Source: Ichthyophis bannanicus
Taxonomy: Eukaryota; Chordata; Amphibia; Gymnophiona; Ichthyophiidae
Reading direction: 5' to 3'
NCBI GenBank assembly: GCA_033557465.1
Contig: CM066032.1
Span: forward strand, 57,572,955 to 57,636,954
DNA: 64,000 nucleotides
Part shown: positions 41,712 to 53,387 of the stretch, one piece after another
How positions within the stretch are numbered: the first letter of the stretch is position 1
Layout: each line of letters starts with the position of its first letter
Position numbers and translations under genes: made by a program
Notes under the pieces: generated by a model
The model's input: only the letters and a program-made list of their open reading frames with translations
Told to the model about the DNA's origin: nothing
The model's database searches: none

Positions 41712-43608
41712 CTATTAAATTAAATTAAATAAAAAGCCTCTCTTATCACACCCACGGTGGGAAGACTTCTGCTCTTGCAGCATTGGGCCTCCACCGGTCA
41801 GGGACCATCTCCTCCAGGTGATTAACGGTCCTTGGTGCCCCGGGCCCCTTTGTGCTCCGGAAGGACACCTTGACTTGTTTGGTCAGTCGGTCCCTGCGGC
41901 TGACCCCCCCGATTGAAAAACCGGCTGGATAGACTGGCATCCAAACTCTCTCTGATCAGAGGTCTGGTGAGTACTACTGCCTTACTGTTTTACTGTTTTG
42001 GGTAGTTCTGTATTTCTGTATCTGTAAATTCTGGTAAATCTGGTAAATTCTGTGAACCTGTAGCGGCCTGATCACCCGCAACGAGCAGTCCGAGTAAGGG
42101 TCATAGAGGCCCTGAAACCATTGCTCATCCAGTCTGTGTTGGGTAGGAATAGGGGGGGGGGGCGCGCTTGCGAGCGCCAGTAAATGACTGCAGTATAAAT
42201 TCAACTCTGCCACCTCGGGTCCCTTAAAAGTATTTAAAGCGCTGCCAAAGCTATTAAAAATGCCTAAAATATTAGCACTTAACCCCCTTGAGTGTGCTCT
42301 CCAAGCTGCTTGTTGAAAATTGCACGGGCCGCAATTCTCCGATGATCGGGGCGATTTTGAGCCTACACATGCTGTCTGAAAGGAAGCTGTACAGCAGCAG
42401 TACAGAAGACGCAGAGCCCGTCTTTTATTTGTATCACAGTTGTCCATAGACGCTAGCTAGAGCCCCGCACGGGCTACGGGTAGCACGAGACTGCCATTTG
42501 TTGTCAGCGCGTGACCCCCGCTGCGGCCCGGCAGGCTCTCCGCCTTTGGTTTGATTTTTGTTTGCCTCGTGCACTCGGTCAGCGAGTAGGAGTTTGGCGC
42601 GCTAGAGCGTCTGTTTCAGGCTTACTCGGAGTGCCCGTCTGGCTTTTGCTGGGGGAGTTAATGAGATAAGGTAACTTCTGCACCTTAAAAACGTGGGCAT
42701 AAAAGACAAAGAGTGATTTCCTTGCCGCCGCTTATCTCTGCTAATATAAATTTTTTTACCGGACCACTCCCTGTTCCCGAGGAGTCCTGACCTATGTTCC
42801 TCTGCTTCTGGCTAGATCTTTAAATCTAATGCAGTTTGACCCGATGCTTACCTCTTGTTTTTTCAAGTCCAGAATCGGCTAAAAATCGTTGTTGGGCAGT
42901 GTGCAGTGCCATTAGAGGAGCGTGATCTGAGTGAGCCAGTGTGGAATGCAAGAGGAGGTAGCAGCCATTTTGTGAGCACCACGTGTAAGAATTTCTCTAC
43001 ACTACAGTGAGATACTAAAAAGAAGAAACAGCACTTAAAGTAATCCTGGAGCTCCATCTAGTGGACATTTAAAATAGCAAGCTGTATTGCTCATACTGCT
43101 ATTATCCTCATGGTTAAAGTAATCCTGGAGCTCCATCTAGTGGACATTTAAAAGAATAGCTAGCTATATTTTCTCATTATTATTATTATCCTCCGGGATA
43201 AAATCAAATCTCATGCTGCAGCTAGAGTGTGTGTATATTGATATATTGCATTTCCTAAAATTGAGATTAGATTAGAAGATTTATATTGTAATATTACATT
43301 TTCCTGAATTGAGATTACATTAGAAGATCTATATTGTAATATTGCATTTTCCTGAATTGAGATTAGATTAGAAGATCTATATTGTAAAATTGCATTCTCC
43401 TGAATTGAGATTAGATTAGAAGATCTATATTGTAATATTGCATTCTCCTGAATTGAGATTAGATTAGAAGATCTATACTGATATATTGCATTTCCTAAAT
43501 TGAGATTAGATTAGAAGATCCATATTGTACATTGCAATTCCAGAATTGAGAATAGATTAGAAGATCCACATTGTATACTGCAGTTAGTCATTGAACTAGA
43601 ATTAGAGC
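41712..43608 (+). other. ERV leader (untranslated, repeat-bearing)
   Basis: About 1.9 kb between the primer site and gag, longer than the roughly 0.5 kb usual in gammaretroviruses. A block 'taatcctggagctccatcta' is duplicated (about 43041 and 43120), and a 48-bp tandem array occupies 43225-43590. No convincing ORF. Confidence 0.7.
43225..43590 (+). repeat. 48-bp tandem repeat in ERV leader, about 7 units
   Basis: Units starting 'attgagattagattagaaga' recur at about 43260, 43308, 43356, 43404, 43452, 43498 and 43545. The first steps are exactly 48 bp; later units are slightly shorter. Confidence 0.88.
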
Positions 43609-45340
43609 ATGGGGTCGGGAAAGTCAAAAGTGCAAACGCCCTTACAGTGCATGCTACGCAATTTTAAATCTGGGTTTGGGGAGGATTACGGGGTTCCCCT
43701 CTCCCCCTCTCGATTATCTTTTCTATGTCAGAGGGAATGGCCAACCTTAGTTAAGCTGTGGCCTCCCCAGGGGTCCACTGATCTGCCCACTGTGTTTTTA
43801 GTCCATCAAATTGTAGCAAAAGAGCACCCAGACCAGTTTCCCTATATTGATTCATGGCTGGCCATATGCCAGCTCAGGCCAAAATGGCTCCAGCACTGCC
43901 ACGAGGATCAGTGTAGAATAATGGTGGCGGCCATCGGTCGCCAAAAGGGACGGACGCCCGCCCCTATCTACCAGGGGCAGGACTCTCCAGATATTCCTCA
44001 TTGCCCCCTCCCTCTGCTTCAACCCCATGTCCCATCCGCACCACTGCAGGATCTGCCCATAGCTGAAAGGTCAGGAAGACCTCCTCTTGGGATGGGTGAT
44101 GCCAGATTTAGGGAAGATTCTGTGGATTCCAGCCCCTCATCTTCAGGTTCCCCTCCCACATCCTCCACCCCTCCCACTCCTGGTACCACCTCCAGTGCCA
44201 CCATCTCCTCCCCTGAGAACACACAGGTTGAGCTTGGATCGTCCACCCCGGTGGCCCACCACCTGCGGTCGCATGATCTCCAAATGCCACTACGACAAGT
44301 ACAGGGGCTCCCATACCTTGATGCTGCTGGGCATGTGGCAGTGGGACCATCCATCCTGATTTATGTCCCTTTCTCCACCACGGACCTATACGGAAAAGCC
44401 TCAAGAACTGACAGATCTTATGACCAGTATTATGCAAACACACCAGCCTACCTGGTTGGACACTAGACAATTGCTTTCCACTTTATTCAGTACAGAAGAA
44501 CAGGCGCGCATTGTACGGGCCACCCTCGAGTGGCTGGAGGCGCATCCTGCCCGTGAGGGAGTTATAAATCCACGGCAGCAGGCAGAGGCAGATTTCCCGA
44601 ATGAAGACCCCCGCTGGGACCCGAATGACCCTGTTGGAGCACTGGCTCTCACTCGTTTCCGGACTGCGCTCCTTGAGGGCCTTAAGAAGGGGAGGCAACG
44701 AGCTATGAACATCAGTAAAATCGCGGAAGTTCTCCAGCTTCCTGATGAGAGTCCGGCGGCATTTTATGAGCGTCTGACTGAAGCATACCGATTATACACC
44801 CCCTACGAGCCAGCGGCCCCTGAGAATCTTCGTATGGTGAATACTGCCTTTGTGGCACAGGCACAAGGTGATATACGGCGGAAGCTGCAGAAACTGGAAG
44901 GGTTTGTGGGCATGAATGCAACACAATTGATGGAAGTAGCACAAAAAATATATGTAAATCGTGACCAGGAGCAGAAGCGAGAGTCGGAGCGTCGGATGAA
45001 GAAAAAGGCAGACTTCCTAGCAGCTGCCCTAGCCGAGCGACCACCAGTTCCAGCCTGGGCCAGAGGAGAAAATAGGGGATGAGGACGAGGCCGCGGATAC
45101 GGGGGGCCGAGGTTTCCCCTAGGCCCCAATCAATGCGCCTACTGCAAAGAGGAGGGACATTGGAAGAATGAGTGTCCAAATCGTAACACAAGGCGAGGGA
45201 GATATCCATCCACAAGGGGTGTAAGAGCACCCGTGCGAACTACATGGGAGCAAGACCAGCATGATGCTTTCCCGCCTCCACTGGGACCAGCTATCGAAGG
45301 CCTTGCAACTATGGAACATTATGACTCGGATGGCTACTAG
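43609..45340 (+). pseudogene. gag: ERV gag (matrix, capsid, nucleocapsid), broken
   Basis: Frame 43609-44466 begins MGSGKSK, an N-myristoylation-type start for membrane targeting, with a matrix domain (CQREWPTLVKLWP) and a Pro/Ser-rich middle. Capsid starts near 44290 and changes frame near 44390. Frame 44363-45082 carries the rest (THQPTWLDTRQLLSTLF; ESPAAFYERLTEAYRLYTPY). An in-frame TGA at 45080-45082 precedes a Gly/Arg-rich stretch and a single zinc knuckle [14 protein letters not shown] (45134-45175). Gag ends at TAG 45338-45340. Breaks: one frameshift, one premature stop. The layout is gammaretroviral. Confidence 0.88.
45338..45340 (+). promoter_or_regulatory. Gag-pro amber codon (readthrough-type junction)
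   Basis: The zinc-knuckle frame ends at TAG and protease continues in the same frame directly after it (VDTGAT at 45425). Gammaretroviruses make Gag-Pol by suppressing such an amber codon. A downstream pseudoknot is plausible but was not folded. Confidence 0.75.
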
Positions 45341-48300
45341 GCCAGACCAGGCTCCAAGTTTCTGTTGGGTCCCCAGGAGCCTATGGTCAACATGAATTTA
45401 GGGGACCGGAAAATGCAATTCATGGTCGATACCGGAGCAACACACTCAGTGGTCACCCAACAAGTGGCCCCGATCTCCTCCCAATCAGTAACTATTGTGG
45501 GAGCCACGGGGGAGAGGGCCCAGAGACCTTTTCTGCAAAACCGCACGTGCCAGTTGGGGGGACGGACCATCACTCACCAGTTCCTGTATATGCCTGAATG
45601 TCCTATACCCCTGCTGGGTCGGGATGTTCTGGCAAAACTCCAGGCCCAAATCTCATTTGGGCCTGACGGCCAGGCTGAACTTGAAATACCCAGCCTGGGC
45701 CGAACAGTTTTGGTACTGTCCGTCCCCCGAGAAGAAGAAGAATGGCGGTTATATGAGAACAGGCCCAAATCTGATGTGGCTACCCTGGATACGTGGAAAT
45801 CAGTGCCCCCTGGAGTATGGGCTGAAGGAAACCCCCCGGAATGGCCATCAACATCCCTCCCGTATGCATTGAAATGAAGCCGGGAGCTTCCCCGGTACAT
45901 GTGCGACAATACCTGCTGCCACGGGCAGCTGTGGAAGGAATTCATCATCATCTGGTGCAGCTACTACAGCATGGTATCCTGTGGCCCTGCCAATCGGCAT
46001 GGAACACTCCTTTGCTGCCAGTCCAAAAACTTGGAACCACCGACTACCGACCTGTTCAGGATCTCCGTCGTGTCAATGAGGCCACTGTGACTCTACATCC
46101 AGTAGTACCAAACCCTTATACACTGTTGGGCCTCATCCCGGCGACAGCTTCTCACTTCTAAGTACTGGACCTAAAAGATGCCTTCTTTTGTATACGCCTG
46201 GCTACTGCGAGCCAGCACCTGTTTGCCTTCGAGAAAGAGGACCCTGCTACTGGCAGAAAGTCCCAAGTTACCTGGACTCGCTTACCACAGGGATTCAAGA
46301 ACTCCCCTACCATTTTCAGCACAGCATTGGCCCAAGATCTCGCTAGTTTCCCCCCGGGGGAGCCCGGCAGACGAGTACTTCTGCAGTACGTCGATGACCT
46401 GCTAATCGCTGCTGACTCTGAGGCTGAATGTATACTGGCAACTACAGAGCTTCTCCAACTTTTGTACAATGCGGGTTACCGAGCTTCAAGAAAAAAGGCT
46501 CAGTTATGCCAGTTGGAAGTGAAGTATCTGGGATTTCATCTGTTGAAAGGAAGCCGATGGTTGGGGAGCGAGAGGAAGGAAGCAGTGTGCCGGATCCCAG
46601 TGCCAACAACCCGCAAGCAAGTATGCGCTTTTCTCGGGGCCGCTGGGTACTGTCGTATCTGGATTCCCAACTTCGCAAAGATTGCAAAGCCCCTTTATGA
46701 GTCTACAAAGGGCCCAGAGAAGAGCCCCCTTGAATGGGGTCGTGACCAACAGGAGGCCTTCGAACATTTGAAAAGGGCATTACTGTCATCACCAGCCCTA
46801 GGCCTTCTGGATGTTACCAAGCCTTTCACCCTCTATGTACACAAAGCAGCAGGAACAGCTTTGGGGGTCTTGACCCAACAACAGGGGTCTTGGCCGCGAC
46901 CAGTCGCCTACCTGTCTAAACTGCTGGATCCAGTGGCCAAGGGATGGCCACCTTGCCTGAGAGCAATAGCAGCAACAGCCTTGTTGGTGGAGGAGTCTGA
47001 TAAACTGTCCATGGACCAAGGCCTTCTAGTCACCGTCCCACATTCAGTCCAAACATTGCTAGAGCATAAAGGAAGTCACTGGTTCACCAGCTCCCGGATG
47101 TTGAAATACCAGAGCATGTTATGGGGAAATCCCAGAGTGCAGATAACTACCAGCCAAGCCTTAAACCCTGCTACATTCCTGCCTGTTGGCCCGGGGCCAC
47201 CTGATCACGACTGCCTGGAAGTGATGGATACAATCTTCTCCAGTCGCCCTGATCTGACAGATGTGCCGTTAAGCAATCTGGATGAGACCTACTTCGTAGA
47301 TGGAAGCAGTCTGGTGTTGGAGGGCCGCAGGTGTGCGGGGTACGCGGTGGTGACGATGGAAGAGATAGTCGAAGCTCAGCCTTTGCCCCCTGGAACTTCC
47401 GCACAGAAGGCGGAACTCATTGCCCTTACCCGTGCCTTAACCCTTGGGACTAACCGTCATGTGAATATATACACAGACTCCCGGTATGCCTTTGCCACTC
47501 TCCATGCCCACGGGGCCCTGTACAAGGAAAGCGGGTTAGTTACTGCAGCTGGCTCTGAGATAAAGAACGGCCCCCAGGTATTGGCCCTGTTAGAAGCAGT
47601 CTGGCATCCAAAAGCAGTAGCCGTTATGCACTGCAGAGGCCACCAGAAAGGGAACAGTGAGATAGCCAAGGGAAATAGACGGGCTGATGTAGAAGCCCGG
47701 TGGGTCACAACCACATCCTTGCCCCAGTCCTTCCCAGAGGGCTCCCAGGATCTACAAGCCCCCCTGTTTCCGGTCCCACTAAGCCAATGGGCCAAGAGGT
47801 ACACTACACGAGAACTAGATTTCTTCTGTCAGGAGGAGGGTGGGGTGCTACACACAGATGGTTGTATAAGGTTACCTAGAACAGGGACAGCTCCAGTGAT
47901 AGTCATCCCAGACAGCCTTGCCCCAGCATTCCTATCATCCTTTCATCAGGCCACTCATATGGGCAAGACAGCAATGGAAACTACCCTCTGCCCATATTTC
48001 TTCATTTCCTGCTTATCCTCATTGGCAGCTGCAATTGCTAGACAATGCACCACATGTGCTAAAAACAATGCCCGTCAAGGTCCAAGCCAACCCCCAGGGG
48101 CCAGTCTTATGGGGTCACCCCTATGGGAAACATCCAGGTTGACTTTTCAGAAATGCCCCGAGCAAATGGGTACCGGTATCTGCTAGTATTAGTCTGTACT
48201 TTCACGGGGTGGGTGGAGGCTTTCCCAGTCCGCACAGAAAAAGCCAGGGAAGTGACTAAGGTGCTGCTCCATCAAATCATTCCCCGTTTTGGGCTTCCAG

Positions 48301-48969
48301 TAGTAGTGGGATCGGATAATGGACCTGCATTTGTGGCCCAAGTGGTACAGCAGGTAGCCAAGGCCTTGCAGATTGACTGGAAGCTACATACAGCTTACCG
48401 TCCGCAGAGCTCGGGGAAAGTAGAAAGCATGAATCGCACCATAAAGAGCCAGTTAGCAAAACTGTGTCAGGAAACCTCATTGAAGTGGCCCCAATTGCTC
48501 CCTATAGCTCTGCTCCGCATACGGTCAGCCCCACGAAAGGGTATTGGTGTTTCCCCCTTTGAAGCTGTGTATGGTCGCCCTGCACCCCTCATACAGGGCG
48601 TCCATGGAGATTTAATACAGATAGGTTCAGAAATAACCCGGCAGGAACTGTCGGCTCTCAGTTCTGTATTGCAGAAATTGCACCAGTGGATCCAGGATCA
48701 ACCTGACTGAAGCGCTCCATACGCACCAGCCTGGTTCTCAAGTGTGGGTCAAGGAGTGGAAGAAAGATCCATTGACCCCCCAGTGGCGAGGCCCGTATAC
48801 CGTTCTGCTGACCACCCCCACGGCTGTCAAGGTGGCTGAAGTCGCTCCGTGGATCCATCACTCTCGTGTCAAGGCCGCTGCACCAGAAGTTGTTCCAGCC
48901 TGGACCTCAGTCCCGATTCCAGATCAACCCCTGCGTTTGAAACTGAAGAGGGACCCTTCTGCCCAGTAA
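45341..48969 (+). pseudogene. pol: ERV pro-pol (protease, RT, RNase H, integrase), broken
   Basis: Protease: frame to 45877 with VDTGATHSVV (catalytic Asp). RT in another frame from 45841: a stop TAA at 46159, then LPQGFKNSPTIF and YVDD at 46387-46398. RNase H: VDGSSLVLEG, KAELIALTRAL, YTDSRYAFATL, HQKGNSE (47296-47680). Integrase: a zinc domain near 47950-48060, a frameshift near 48118, then the core with Asp at 48141, Asp at 48315 and Glu at 48423 (D-D-35-E). Another frameshift lies near 48700, then a C-terminal RGPYTVLL block, ending at 48969. At least three frame changes and one stop, so no functional Pol. Confidence 0.9.
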
Positions 48970-49231
48970 GGGGTTCTAACAGACTGCCGACGAACTCTGG
49001 ACCACCGGAGAGACTGATCTACGAGACACCCTTCCCAGAACTGGGATCAGAATGAGGAACGGTGCCTTAGCCTTATTCCTATCCCTGACATGGACCTGCT
49101 TTCAAACAAGTGCAGAGAACTACCAACACAGCAGTATTACTTGCCCAAACTGCTCTGAACATGACAGACTTTTGTATTCGTAACTCTCTACAAACCGGGG
49201 TGTTTCTGTCAACCTCTCTCATTGCTGTACC

Positions 49232-49239
49232 GTCTAGTC
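49232..49239. repeat. hAT target-site duplication (left)
   Basis: GTCTAGTC, repeated exactly at 51669-51676 on the other side of the element; 8 bp is the hAT length. Confidence 0.95.
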
Positions 49240-50029
49240 CAGTGATGGCTAACCTTTTTGAGCCCGAATGCCCAAACTGCCGCACAAAACCAAAGAATTT
49301 CCTCAAAGTGCCAGCACGTCAATTAAACCTTAACAACAAGATTTTAGTATCTAAAAACTCTTTATAAAGTTGCCTGAACTATGTAACATCATTTGTAAAG
49401 GTTGGAATCTTTGTATTGTCAGAGAATCAATTTGATTCACAATCCTTTGGTTTTCATTTCAATTTATTGGCAATTTATAATGTTTTAATGATTTCATTCA
49501 ATTTAGAAACAGGAAGGCAATAATTAAACTGGGAACCCCAAAAGCCAAACTTGGAATGTACAACAACACTGTAGAAATAAAACTATAAATTAATTTCCTC
49601 TTGTACCAAACAAAGCACAGACGTTAATGATGCACATTTCCCAGAGGTTTCATATTCCAGTTAATAAATTCAAAATAAAGAGATATTTCTACCTTTTGTG
49701 CATTTTTTTTCAGTTGCAATTGCTCCAGCCACTTTCTTCTGGTTTCTTCATGTTTTCTGCTAACTGTCCATCGTCTGCTGTCCATTTGTTCTTTCTTCTC
49801 TCTTCTAGTTTTTTTTCCATTCTCTCTCTCTACATCTGCTTTAACATACTAATCTTTCTCCTTTTGCTCTTTCCTCATTCCTATTTCATCCACACAAATT
49901 TTACCCCTCCATCCTCAATCCCCACTTACTCTCCCAATACCAGGCCAATTGTAGATTTTTCATCCCTCCCACACAAAATATTTTTCCCCTCTCCATTTTA
50001 CTCTCCCAGCCCCATCCCATTCTAATCCT

Positions 50030-51160
50030 CCCCCAACATCAGCTCCCTTCTAGTTCCAGTCTCACCCAGCATCCATTCCCTTCTAGTCCCTGCATCAGCC
50101 CATTTCCCGTCCTAGCCCACCATCAACCCATTTCCAGTCCTAGCTCCCCCATCCATTTTCAGTCTGAGTCCCTTCATCAGCTCATTTCCAATCCTAGCCC
50201 CCCATCAGCCCACTTCTAGTCATTTCCTAGCCCCATCATCAGCCCATGTCAAATCATAGCTCCCCTCCACTCAGTCCAATTCCAGTCCAAGCCCCCCCCA
50301 TGAGCCTACTTTCAGTTCTAGCCCCTCCATGAGTCCATTTCAATTCAAGCCCCCACCACAGCCCATTTCCAATCTTAGCTCCCCCCAACAGCCCATTTCC
50401 AGTCCTATCCTAGCTGCTCCATCAGCCCATTTTCAGTCCTAGCTCCCTTCCCTCACAGCCCATTTCCATTCCAAGCTCCCTCCCCATCAGCTATTTGCAA
50501 TTCAAGCCTCCCCTTCCACTCAGCCCATTTCCAGTCATAGCAACCCCCCAACCCATTACCAGTCCTAGCCCCCCATCAACCCACTTCCAGTCCTAACCCC
50601 CCCATCACCCCATTTTCAGTTTAAGCCCCCCCCTATAACCTATTACCAGTCCTAACCCCCCCATCAGCCCACTTCCAGTCTTAACCCCATCAGCCCATTG
50701 CCAGTCTTAACCCCATCAGCCCATTGCCAGTCCTAACCCCCCCCATCAGCCCACAGCCCATTACCAGTCCTAACCACATCAGCCCACCTCAAGTCCTAAC
50801 CCCTCCCCATCAGCCCATTTCCTGTCCTAGCCCCCCCCATAGCCCATTATCAGTCCTAACCACCCCCCATAGCCCATTAGCAGTTCTAACACCCCCATCA
50901 CCCCATTTCCAGACAGCCCCCATCAGTCCACAGCCCATTAGCAGTCCTAACCCCCCCCAGCCCATTAGCAGTCCTAACCCACCCCCCCCAGCCCATTAGC
51001 AGTCTTAACAGCCCCCCCGCCCATTAGCAGTCCTAACAGCCCCCCCCGCCCCAGCCCATTAGTAGTCCTAACAGCCCCCCCACCCCAGCCCCAGCCCCAG
51101 CCCATTAGCAGTCCTAACAGCCCCCCCGCCCAGGCCCCAGCCCCAGCCCATTAGCAGTCC
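50030..51160 (+). repeat. C-rich degenerate minisatellite
   Basis: Variants of 'cccatttccagtcctagccc' and 'cccattagcagtcctaac', with unit length mostly 20-35 bp and C-runs, become more regular towards 51160. Pro-rich frames across it are artefacts of the repeat. Confidence 0.88.
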
Positions 51161-51161
51161 A

Positions 51162-51534
51162 AAAAAAAAAGCTGGCTCTCTGGCTGCTGCCGCTGCCGCC
51201 GCGGCAGAATGCAGTGTCCCGCGGGGCCCCCTCTGCGCCGGCTGAACCCTCTGCCCGGCTTTCAGATTTGCGAAGGGAGAGTGTCTCTCCCTCGCGTCTC
51301 TGTTAAGCCCGCAGGGGCTAATGGGAAATTTCCCATCAACCCCTCGCGTCTAAAGGGGCTGATGGGAAATTTCCCATTAGCCCCTGCGGGCTTAACAGAG
51401 ACGCGAGGGAGAGACACTCTCCCTTCGTGAATCTGAAAGCCGGGCAGAGGGCTCAGCCGGCGCAGAGGGGGCCCCGCGGGACACTGCATTCTGCCGCGGC
51501 GACAGCGGCAGCAGCCAGAGAGCCAGCTTTTTTT
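51162..51534. repeat. Long near-perfect hairpin in the hAT element
   Basis: Arms of about 173 bp: 51162-51336 (from 'aaagctggctctctggctgc' to 'gggaaatttcccat') and 51362-51534, its near-perfect reverse complement. The centre is about 25 bp. GC-rich, with only a few mismatches by eye. The inner 16 bp 'atgggaaatttcccat' is itself a palindrome. Confidence 0.93.
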
Positions 51535-52309
51535 TAAAATGTAATTTTGAGGAAAGCACACTCACCTCCCGCCGCGCCGCATATCTTAATTGCGGACCTT
51601 CCCGCGTGCCAGCTGCAAGGCCTTCGCGTGCCACAGCTGGCACGCGTGCCATAGGTTCGCCATCGCTGGTCTAGTCTATGTGAAATGCAGAACTTCACTA
51701 TGCTTGCTAATCTGAACTGTAAACAACCTAGAATATATTTTTCTACATTTTTTTTACCATATTGGGGTTACCCGACCAACTTCTACACATTTCAACCAAG
51801 TGCCTTTTTCCTTACAGGTAGTTTCCACCCTAAATGCTACTGATTGTTTCTCTTTTGTCAACGCCAAGAGGGGAGGGTTCAATGTATCAAATACTGTGTT
51901 ATCATGCAGCTCTGTTACGAAAGTATCCTATTCACATTCAGAAATGTATCTTCCCTTAGGCTGGTTTTTAGTATGTGGTAGAATGACGTATACTTATGTC
52001 CCCGCAAATGCCACCGGTGGTCCGTACACTTTTGCTAGGCTTACAACTGCTGCCTTCGTCCGCCCCCCCGGATAGCCCCGCTCTGCCCCCATGTCCTTGA
52101 CCTGCAACTCAAACGTAGAGCCTTACAGTGATGAGACAGCCCTTGGGCTGTCACTGTCAATCATTGGGACACCTGGGTTAGCCCTACACAACTCCATGGA
52201 GATAAGCCGACTCGCTTGTTCTCTAGCAAAAACCCTTAACCTCACCTCAACCATACTAGCTTCCATAAATCACGAGCTGTCCGACCTACGTACAGCGATC
52301 CTACAGAAT

Positions 52310-52953
52310 ATTATTTATTTATTTATTTATTTACATTCTCTTATATACCGCACTATTCAGCATCAGCGCGGTTTACATGGAACAGAAACGCTCAGTACAG
52401 TTAACATGTATGAGTTTACAGATAACAGGGCAAGTAACTTAGATAACAGGGGTAAACTATTTACAAAAACTTGCTACATAAGCTTGTAAACTATTTACAA
52501 ATATTGCTACATAAGGTTGTATGATCATGAATTCTATAGAAACAAATGCACCACTAAGGGTTAGAGAATCTTTCTTGGCATGTTGTTGGGAAACCATATA
52601 TTTGCTTAGTGGGTTACATCTCTGTCTCGGTGGGTGAGGTTGGGTTCTATGAGGTACTTATTGAAAAGATGGTACTTGAGGGCTTTCCTAAACTGCGTAA
52701 GGCCCTTAATAGCCCGGATATCTGGAGGTAATGCGTTCCAGCATCTTGGTGCGCTGATACTAAACGCCCTGTTGGCTGTAGATGAAGTGCAAACTGTTAA
52801 TGCTTTCGGGACTTTTAGGGTGTTTGTAGCTGTGGATCTCCTTGCTCTATTAGGAGATATGGTATGGATGAGGGCCATTATTGATTCAGGGGAGAGCTTG
52901 TTAATAGCTTTAAAAGTGAGTAACAGAGTCTTAAAAACGATTCTAGCCTGGAT
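52310..52953 (-). mobile_element. L2-f LINE 3' fragment in ERV env
   Basis: Minus strand: tail (AAATAAAT)n at 52311-52332, hairpin 'gtaaaccgcgctgatgctg' / 'aatagtgcggtatataag', then the C-terminal frame 52878-52606 with RCWNALPPDIRAIKGL and FRKALKYHLF. Flanked by 'agaat' at 52305-52309 and 52954-52958, a likely short target duplication. 5'-truncated. Confidence 0.85.
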
Positions 52954-53373
52954 AGAATGACCATTGATTTCCTGCTGTTACGCCTCAACCATGGGTGTGA
53001 GGAATTCAAAGGAATGTGTTGTTTTAACCTCACTGATGAAAGTGTGTCCATTGAACGCTCAATCTAAGACCTACGTGACTTAGCGAAACAAATCTCGGAC
53101 CCGTCCATGGGACTGGGGACGGGGTGGTTCGTCAAATGTTTGGTTGGTTGGGGGGCCTTAAAACCCTAGCTATAGGAGTTTTCCTTCTCTTCCTAGTATG
53201 TGCCCTCTTACCATGTTGTATCCCCATTCTTCACCGCTTCATTACCACCACCCTTGACACCCTGGTAGAACGCAAGGCTGCTGCCACTGTCATGGCCCTG
53301 ACCCAATACACCCCTCTGCGGCTTGCCTCCAGTAATACTGCCCTCTACCGCCCCTAGTGGTTGAGGTCTCACT

Positions 53374-53387
53374 TAAAAAGGGGGGAG
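53374..53387 (+). promoter_or_regulatory. ERV polypurine tract
   Basis: 'aaaaaggggggag' immediately before the 3' LTR, the primer for plus-strand synthesis. Confidence 0.85.

Larger units (their letters stand above)
49240..51668 (+). mobile_element. Non-autonomous hAT DNA transposon in ERV env
   Basis: 2429 bp. Begins 'cagtgatggctaacct' and ends 'aggttcgccatcgctg', which are inverted repeats matching at 14 of 16 positions, of the CAGTGATGGC type found in hAT elements. The 8-bp duplication GTCTAGTC is perfect. No transposase frame is present. The inside holds AT-rich sequence, a C-rich minisatellite (about 50030-51160) and a very large hairpin (51162-51534). It inserted into the surface part of env. 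Strand is arbitrary. Confidence 0.92.
49052..53357 (+). pseudogene. env: ERV env (surface and transmembrane), broken and interrupted
   Basis: ATG at 49052 opens a signal peptide (MRNGALALFLSLTW) but a stop follows at 49181-49183. A hAT element occupies 49240-51668. Surface-domain remnants with N-glycosylation sites resume at 51677-52080. The transmembrane subunit has a hydrophobic Gly/Ala stretch and a helix near 52150-52300, is cut by an L2 fragment (52310-52953), then shows a CX6CC motif at about 53010-53036 and a membrane span with a Cys pair (about 53155-53225). CX6CC is typical of gamma-type Env. Stops and frameshifts occur in both parts; clearly dead. Confidence 0.82.

Noticed and set aside
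44019..44354. Antisense ORFs over gag (also at 44108-44470, 44712-45230)
   Set aside because: They are shadows of the GC-rich gag reading frame, with no own motifs or start context.
50724..50999. Pro-rich ORF
   Set aside because: Translation of the C-rich minisatellite.
51209..51652. ORFs on both strands with nearly the same protein
   Set aside because: Created by the two arms of the perfect hairpin; each strand repeats the other.
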